Assembly (NCBI GenBank): GCA_964635055.1
Contig: CAZWMT010000007.1
Coordinates: 1 to 64,000, forward strand
DNA: 64,000 nucleotides
Origin: JAEUJM01 sp964635055
GTDB lineage: Bacteria > Actinomycetota > Acidimicrobiia > Acidimicrobiales > DATDAH01
Direction: 5' to 3'
Part shown: positions 59,638 through 64,000 of the stretch, piece after piece
How the letters are laid out: each line of letters begins with the position of its first letter
Numbering within the stretch: the first letter of the stretch is position 1
Program-made: the position numbers and the translations under genes
The notes under the pieces: model-generated
What the model was told of the DNA's origin: nothing
The model's input: only the letters and a program-made list of their open reading frames with translations
Databases searched by the model: none

Positions 59638-59691
59638 TTGACATTCTGCTGCACATGTCTCATCTTCGACACATGAGCATTGATGTGTCGA
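59638..59691 (+). promoter_or_regulatory. P450 promoter and start-codon inverted repeat
   Basis: TTGACA (59638-59643), 17-bp spacer, CATCTT (59661-59666) and ATG at 59673, six bases on. A perfect 9-bp inverted repeat TCGACACAT / ATGTGTCGA (59666-59674 and 59683-59691) spans the start codon, so a bound repressor would block transcription and translation. Probable site for the downstream TetR. Confidence 0.55.
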
Positions 59692-60923
59692 GCGATGTCG
59701 GCTTCGTCCCCCGGTCGGGCCCGACGTGGCGGGACCCCTTCGGCATGTACGCGGCGCTGCGCGACCACGACCCGGTGCACCACGCGGCCCACGGCGACTA
59801 CTGGGTGCTGTCCCGGTTCGCCGACGTGTTCGCCGCCGCCCGCGACACCGCCACCTTCTCGTCGGCCCAGGGCCTCACCTTCCGTTACGGCGACATGGAC
59901 GCCGCCGGCCTCGCCGAGGCCACGCCGATCGTGATGCTCGACCCGCCGGAGCACACCGCCTTCCGGCGCCTGCTGGCCCGGGGGTTCACCCCCCGGCAGG
60001 TGGCCGAGCTCGAGCCGAAGGTCCGGGCCTTCGTCACGGATCGCCTCGACGGGCTGTGCCGGCGGGGCGGCGGCGACATCGTGCCCGAGCTGTTCAAGCC
60101 GCTCCCGAGCATGGTCGTGGCCCACTACCTCGGCGTGCCCGAGGCCGACCGGGCCCGCTTCGACCACTGGACCGAGGCCATCGTGGCCGCGGCCGCCGAA
60201 GGCGACCCGCTGGCGACCCCCGACGCGGTCGGCGAGCTCTTCGAGTACTTCTCCGACCTCATCGAGCGCCGGCGGCGCGAGCCCGGCGACGACACCATCA
60301 GCCAACTGGTCGCTGCCGCGGACGGCGACGCCGGCGACCCTGCCGACGCCGGCGACGGCACCGCCGAGCCTGTGCCGGTGCTGCGGATCCTGGGCTTCGC
60401 GTTCACGATGGTGGCGGGCGGCAACGACACCACGACCGGCCTGCTGGGCGGTGCCGCCGAGCTGCTCACCGAGCGCCCCGACCAGCGCGCCCTGCTGGTC
60501 GAGTCGCCCGAGTTGATCGGCGACGCTGTCGACGAGCTGCTGCGGCTCACCAGCCCGGTCCAGGGCCTCGCCCGGACCACCACGCGCGACGTCACGATCG
60601 GCGACACCAGAATCCCGGCCGGACGCAAGGCCCTGCTGCTGTACGGGTCGGCCAACCGCGACCCACGCGAGTTCGGCGACGACGCCGAGGAGCTCCGCGT
60701 CACCCGGCGGCCCCGCCAGATCATGAGCTTCAGCTACGGCGCCCATCACTGCCTCGGTGCCGCCGCCGCCCGGCTCCAGGCCCGGGTGACCCTCGAGGAG
60801 CTGCTCCGGCACTGCCCGCAGTTCTCCGTCGATGCGGCGGCGGGCCGGTTCGCCACCGGCAACTACGTGCGTCGCTACGAGTCGCTGCCGTTCACCGCCG
60901 GCGCCGCCAGGATCTCCGGGTGA
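59673..60923 (+). CDS. Cytochrome P450
   Basis: 416 residues. I helix FTMVAGGNDTTTG, EXXR (DELLRL), haem loop SFSYGAHHCLGAAAARL. Soluble class of bacterial P450, needs ferredoxin and reductase not in the window. ATG 59673. The 3' end was copied twice in tandem behind it. Probably controlled by the TetR at 61203. Confidence 0.95.
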   Translation: MSIDVSSDVGFVPRSGPTWRDPFGMYAALRDHDPVHHAAHGDYWVLSRFADVFAAARDTATFSSAQGLTFRYGDMDAAGLAEATPIVMLDPPEHTAFRRLLARGFTPRQVAELEPKVRAFVTDRLDGLCRRGGGDIVPELFKPLPSMVVAHYLGVPEADRARFDHWTEAIVAAAAEGDPLATPDAVGELFEYFSDLIERRRREPGDDTISQLVAAADGDAGDPADAGDGTAEPVPVLRILGFAFTMVAGGNDTTTGLLGGAAELLTERPDQRALLVESPELIGDAVDELLRLTSPVQGLARTTTRDVTIGDTRIPAGRKALLLYGSANRDPREFGDDAEELRVTRRPRQIMSFSYGAHHCLGAAAARLQARVTLEELLRHCPQFSVDAAAGRFATGNYVRRYESLPFTAGAARISG

Positions 60924-61060
60924 CCAGCCCCGGGCGGCTGCGCTCCGGGCCGGCCGACATCGGGGCCGAACTGCTCTGCCACGCCGCCGGCGAGCTCGCC
61001 GGCAGCAACCACGTGCGGCGCCACGAGTCGCAGCCGTTCACCGCCGGGATCTCCAAGTGA
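60920..61060 (+). CDS. Chimeric mini-ORF 1 (tetR start + P450 end)
   Basis: 46 residues from GTG 60920. The first ~14 residues resemble the TetR N-terminus (VTSPGRLRSGPADIGAE against VTSTGWLRAERASLAAE), the last 20 resemble the P450 C-terminus (SNHVRRHESQPFTAG against GNYVRRYESLPFTAG). Both ends use GTGA overlap. Formed by tandem duplication of the gene junction; function unknown. Confidence 0.45.
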   Translation: MTSPGRLRSGPADIGAELLCHAAGELAGSNHVRRHESQPFTAGISK

Positions 61061-61206
61061 CCAGCACCGGGTGGCGGCGCGCCGGGCCGGCCGGCACCGC
61101 GGCCGAACCGCTCTGCCACGCCGCCGGCGAGCTCGCCGGCAGCAACCACGTGCGGCGCCACGAGTCGCAGCCGTTCACCGCCGGCGCCGCCGGGATCTCC
61201 GGGTGA
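61057..61206 (+). CDS. Chimeric mini-ORF 2 (tetR start + P450 end)
   Basis: 49 residues from GTG 61057, same architecture as mini-ORF 1 and the same GTGA joins at both ends. The stretch LCHAAGELAGSNHVRRHESQ is identical to mini-ORF 1; the duplication looks recent. Possibly translated; no function known. Confidence 0.45.
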   Translation: MTSTGWRRAGPAGTAAEPLCHAAGELAGSNHVRRHESQPFTAGAAGISG

Positions 61207-61766
61207 CCAGCACCGGGTGGCTGCGGGCCGAGCGGGCCAGCCTGGCGGCCGAGCAGATCCTCGATGCCGCCGGCGTGCTCTTCGCCCGCGACGGGGTCGC
61301 CGCGGTGGCCATGGCCGACGTGGCGAGTGCCGCGGGCTGCTCCCGGGCCACCCTCTACCGGTACTTCGACAGCCGTGACGCGCTGCGCACCGCCTACGTC
61401 CACCGCGAGGCCCGCCGGCTCGGCGCCGAGGTCGCCGCCCGGCTCGCCGGCATCGACGATCCCGGCGAGCGCCTGGTCGAGGCCATGGCCACGGCGCTCC
61501 GGCTGGTCCGCGCCGACGCCACCCTCGCGCCTTGGTTCACCGAGGGCGACGCCGGGGGCACCGCACGGCTGGCCCAGTCGTCCGAGGTGATCGAGGCGCT
61601 GGTGGCGAGCTTCCTCGGCCAGGGTGCCGATCCGGCCACGAGGCGCCGCGCCCGCTGGGTGGTGCGCGTGCTCGTGTCCCTGCTGGCCGACCCGGGCGCC
61701 GACGGCGACGACGAGCGGGCGATGCTCGAGGAGTTCGTGGCGCCCGTCGTGGTGGGCCGAGGCTGA
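61203..61766 (+). CDS. TetR-family regulator coupled to the P450
   Basis: 187 residues. HTH at about 30-60 (VAMADVASAAGCSRATLYRYF). The C-terminal domain ends APVVVGRG. GTG start overlaps mini-ORF 2. Likely represses the P450 by the dyad at 59666. Its 3' end is itself copied downstream. Confidence 0.88.
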   Translation: MTSTGWLRAERASLAAEQILDAAGVLFARDGVAAVAMADVASAAGCSRATLYRYFDSRDALRTAYVHREARRLGAEVAARLAGIDDPGERLVEAMATALRLVRADATLAPWFTEGDAGGTARLAQSSEVIEALVASFLGQGADPATRRRARWVVRVLVSLLADPGADGDDERAMLEEFVAPVVVGRG

Positions 61767-62125
61767 GCCGCCCGTGCCGCCACCGATCACCCCCGACCGG
61801 CGCCCCCGACGCTGTCTCCTCGCGCCGGCCACGACGACACACGACTGCTCCACGCAGCATGCTCTGCGCCCGCCGTCGTGGGCCGAGGCTGAGCCGCCCA
61901 TGCCGCCACCGAACACCCCCCGACCATCGCGCCCGGCGGTGTCCACGACGACGCGCGCGCTCCACACAGGGCTCCCAGCGCCCACCGTCGCGGGCCGAGG
62001 CTGAGCCGCCCGTGCCGCCAGCGATCACCCCCCGACCATCGCGCCCGGCGGTGTCCGCTCGCGCCGACTACGACGACGCACGAGCGCACCACGCAGCGCT
62101 CGCGGCGCCCGTCGTCGCGGACCTG
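61742..62125 (+). repeat. Junction repeat of about 110-126 bp, four copies
   Basis: Copies begin at about 61742, 61870, 61980 and 62107 (the last partial). Each starts with GTCG..GGGCCGAGGCTGAGCC (end of tetR with its stop) followed by (G/A)TGCCGCCA..GATCACCCC or similar (start of the downstream gene). Arms drift by point changes and short indels. The second copy keeps an open mini-frame from ATG 61901 to a GRG-stop at 62004. Confidence 0.7.
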
Positions 62126-63640
62126 AGCCGCCCCGCCACGGCGTCGCCGACCGCCCCACGCCGGTCCCCCGGGGCGCGGGCCCGAAGGCGGGCGCGCCTC
62201 GCCCTGGCCCTCGTGGCGGTCGCCGCCTTGGGGGTCCCGGGCTGCGGATCGGGCGGCGGCGGATCGGAGGGCGGCGGCTCCCCGCCGAGCAGCACCGGCG
62301 CTGCGTCCGGGGCGGCGTTCGGACCTCCGCTGGCGCAGAACCCGCACCTGGGTCCCGCCGGGACCGCCACCATGCACGGCGACAGCGGGTCGTCCGACAC
62401 CACCCCGCTGGCCGGGCCCGGCGCCGGCCCGGTCGACGTGGCGTCCATCGACCTGGGGGCGGTGTGCCCCACCGTGTTGATCGGCACCGACGGCTACCCG
62501 GTCGCGCTGTGCACCCGCGTCAGCGACGTGCGCCCGGTCGTCCACCTGCTCGACCCGGACGACGGTGCGCCGCTGGCCTCGCTCGAGGTGACCGCCGGCA
62601 GCCTGTTCGGCGGGGTGTACGGCTATCTCGACGACGACGACCGGATGGTGCTGGTCGACGGCGACGCCGACCTCCTGCGCATCGCCCACCGGCGCGCCGG
62701 GGGCGGCTGGGCCCTCGAGGTCGACGAGCGGACCCCGCTGGCCGACGCCGTCCCGGCGGGCGACACCGTCACCAGCGTGGCGCCCGACTACGCCGGCGGC
62801 GTGTGGTTCGCCACCGGTGGGGGCACGGTCGGCCTGGTCGACACCGGCACCGGCTCGACCCGCACGCTCGCGCTCGGCGACGGCGAGCGCGTGTCGAACA
62901 GCATCTCCACCGCACCGGCGGGCATGACGGTGGCCACCGACCACGCCCTCTACCTCCTGGACGCGGGCCCGGACGGCCAACCCGAGGTGCAGTGGCGGCT
63001 GGCCTACGACCGCGGCCCCGCCCGCAAGCCCGGCCAGCTGAGCTGGGGCACCGGGTCGACGCCTACGTTCTTCGGGCCCACCGACGGCGCCGACTACGTG
63101 GCGGTGGTGGACAACGCCGACCCGCAGGTGCACCTGGTGGTCGTCCGGGCCACCGGCCCCGACGCCGGTCGCCAGGTGTGCGCACCGGTCGTGCTCGCGC
63201 GCGGCGGCCCCGGCTCGGAGAACTCACCGATCGGTGCCGGCGACACCGTGGTCGTGGCGAGCACCTACGGCTACGTGTACCCGCGGCTCCCCGAGGACGC
63301 CGGGCCCAGCCGGCCCGCCACCGCGCCGTTCACGGGCGGGATGACCCGGGTCGACGTCGCGCCCGACGGTGCCGGGTGCGAGGTGGTGTGGGACACCGAC
63401 GTGCGATCGGCGGCCGTGCCCCGTCTCTCGACGGCCGACGGCACCATCACCACGATCATCAAGCCCGACGGGACGGCGGGCTACGCCTACGCGGTGATCG
63501 ACGCCGCAACGGGCGACCTGCTGGCCGAACAGGACCTCGACGCCTCCGTCGCCGACCCGCTGCAACTGGCCGGCACCATCGGCCCCGACCAGGTGCTCTA
63601 CCAGGGCACCGTCGGCGCCGTCCTGCGCATCACGCCCTGA
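62012..63640 (+). CDS. Beta-propeller-like lipoprotein
   Basis: 542 residues. Start GTG 62012 lies in the third junction repeat; GTG 62051 is the alternative. After a 60-residue, Ala/Arg-rich lead there is a hydrophobic segment and lipobox-like GVPGC, then Gly/Ser linker and repeated strand motifs (VCPTVLIGTDGYPVALC, VVHLLDPDDG, WFATGGGTVGLVDTGTGSTRTL, YVAVVDNADPQVHL, AYAVIDAATGDLLAEQD) typical of PQQ/WD-like propellers. The N-terminal lead is unusually long for a lipoprotein, which may be due to the repeat. Function unknown. Confidence 0.7.
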   Translation: MPPAITPRPSRPAVSARADYDDARAHHAALAAPVVADLSRPATASPTAPRRSPGARARRRARLALALVAVAALGVPGCGSGGGGSEGGGSPPSSTGAASGAAFGPPLAQNPHLGPAGTATMHGDSGSSDTTPLAGPGAGPVDVASIDLGAVCPTVLIGTDGYPVALCTRVSDVRPVVHLLDPDDGAPLASLEVTAGSLFGGVYGYLDDDDRMVLVDGDADLLRIAHRRAGGGWALEVDERTPLADAVPAGDTVTSVAPDYAGGVWFATGGGTVGLVDTGTGSTRTLALGDGERVSNSISTAPAGMTVATDHALYLLDAGPDGQPEVQWRLAYDRGPARKPGQLSWGTGSTPTFFGPTDGADYVAVVDNADPQVHLVVVRATGPDAGRQVCAPVVLARGGPGSENSPIGAGDTVVVASTYGYVYPRLPEDAGPSRPATAPFTGGMTRVDVAPDGAGCEVVWDTDVRSAAVPRLSTADGTITTIIKPDGTAGYAYAVIDAATGDLLAEQDLDASVADPLQLAGTIGPDQVLYQGTVGAVLRITP

Positions 63641-63734
63641 CGCTCGTCGGACCGGCCCTCCGATGGCTCGCCGCAGGTTGGTCGGCCGTCGTAGGGCCAT
63701 GTCCCTCGGGCCGCTCTGGATGAGTCATCTGCAG

Positions 63735-63768
63735 GGGGCGGCGGCGCCGTGACAACCGTCGCCGCCCC
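63735..63768 (+). terminator. Hairpin after the lipoprotein gene
   Basis: GGGGCGGCG and CGCCGCCCC (9 bp) with a 16-base loop, about 95 bp after the stop codon. Apart from this and a 6-codon frame (ATG 63894, MQPRSR then stop, after GAAAGGGG), 63641-63960 holds nothing I recognise. Confidence 0.45.
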
Positions 63769-63960
63769 GTGACCACCGCGAGGGTCAGCCGGCCGGCCCG
63801 GGGATCCTCCGAGTCTGGAGAAATCGCTCGACACCACCGCCCATCAGCGCGACGCTGACCGGCTCGCTTCCACCAGATCGAAAGGGGTTTCGCATGCAGC
63901 CAAGGAGTCGGTGATCACGTGGGTCGGACCGCCGACCCCCACCGGCCTCGGGAGAGGCCC

Positions 63961-64000
63961 ATGCGCAACCACGACGAGAAGGCCCGGGACATGGCGCGCT
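63961..64000 (+). CDS. Partial gene running off the window end
   Basis: ATG 63961 preceded by GGGAGAGG. Visible text MRNHDEKARDMAR; the KARDMAR opening occurs in a group of small actinobacterial hypothetical proteins, from memory. The rest is outside the window. Confidence 0.55.
   Translation, partial: MRNHDEKARDMAR

Noticed and set aside
57966..60812. Very long minus-strand open frame across the decarboxylase and P450
   Set aside because: It is the antisense shadow of two well-supported genes; high GC keeps the opposite strand open, and its product is low complexity Gly/Ala/Val/Arg-rich text.
60920..62125. Transposon or insertion sequence at the P450/TetR region
   Set aside because: No transposase and no terminal inverted repeats; copies match neighbouring gene ends instead.
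63894..63914. Leader peptide MQPRSR
   Set aside because: Too short to separate from chance, though it has a ribosome-like site; no regulatory structure recognised after it.
1..64000. Prophage or integrative element
   Set aside because: No integrase, structural or conjugation genes, no tRNA boundary, uniform GC-rich coding style.

Overview
This window reads as chromosomal DNA from a very GC-rich actinobacterium. The evidence is the strong G/C bias at third codon positions, many GTG starts, dense GTGA/ATGA start-stop overlaps, and several promoters placed so close to the start codon that leaderless transcription is likely. The gene mix (AlkB hydroxylase, MMPL transporter, deazaflavin-type reductase, DUF1272, DUF2277, DUF6325/SHOCT, group III globin with RIC) suggests an aerobic environmental actinobacterium, perhaps Acidimicrobiia; that placement is inference. 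I saw no rRNA, tRNA, integrase, transposase, phage genes or CRISPR array. A run of exactly 100 N (20834-20933) is a scaffold gap inside a palindromic repeat array.

Layout. 0-6.5 kb: an XRE/MmyB-like regulator, a radical SAM protein beside a ferritin-like di-iron protein, divergent alkane hydroxylase alkB with its TetR regulator, and a DUF6325/SHOCT pair. 6.5-16.9 kb: a secreted alpha/beta hydrolase divergent from an OmpR-type two-component system, DUF72, a secreted Pro-rich protein, MarR with a divergent ClC chloride channel, a K+ channel, DUF2277 and a carotenoid oxygenase. 17-22.1 kb: TetR, a first molybdopterin oxidoreductase, PAP2 phosphatase, the gapped hairpin array, a deazaflavin-type reductase and a methyltransferase.

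22.2-30.7 kb is the most coherent block. It holds an Rrf2 Fe-S regulator, a YwiC-like membrane protein, RIC (Fe-S repair), a group III truncated globin, a four-histidine membrane protein, a nitrate-reductase-like molybdopterin subunit, a four-cluster ferredoxin subunit, a Rieske protein, a two-helix membrane protein and a TDT/SLAC1-type transporter. Most are joined by overlapping start and stop codons. I read it as membrane-linked nitrate/nitrite reduction combined with nitric oxide defence; the substrate is inferred. 30.7-41 kb: flavodoxin, DUF1272, a kinase-like phosphotransferase, a Baeyer-Villiger-type monooxygenase, a MarR gene divergent from a C45 (Ntn) peptidase, a heterodimeric ABC exporter and a hydroxyneurosporene-synthase-like protein.

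41-56 kb: MMPL transporter, a third molybdopterin oxidoreductase, an amidohydrolase, a Pro-rich membrane protein, a methyltransferase, a quinone oxidoreductase, then an HExxH metallopeptidase, an MBL hydrolase and a metallophosphoesterase in a row, a beta-lactamase-fold serine hydrolase and a DUF2510 protein. 56-64 kb: membrane proteins with near-coincident divergent starts, a PLP decarboxylase, a P450 and a TetR regulator, and a beta-propeller-like lipoprotein.

Two of the gene junctions at 60.8-62.1 kb (P450/tetR and tetR/lipoprotein) have been tandemly duplicated into chains of chimeric mini-ORFs, and a related remnant follows the globin gene. A dispersed hairpin family with a TCGAGAA(C/T)GG tail sits behind several genes. 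Promoters worth testing are the leaderless-looking ones and the MarR/TetR operator dyads.
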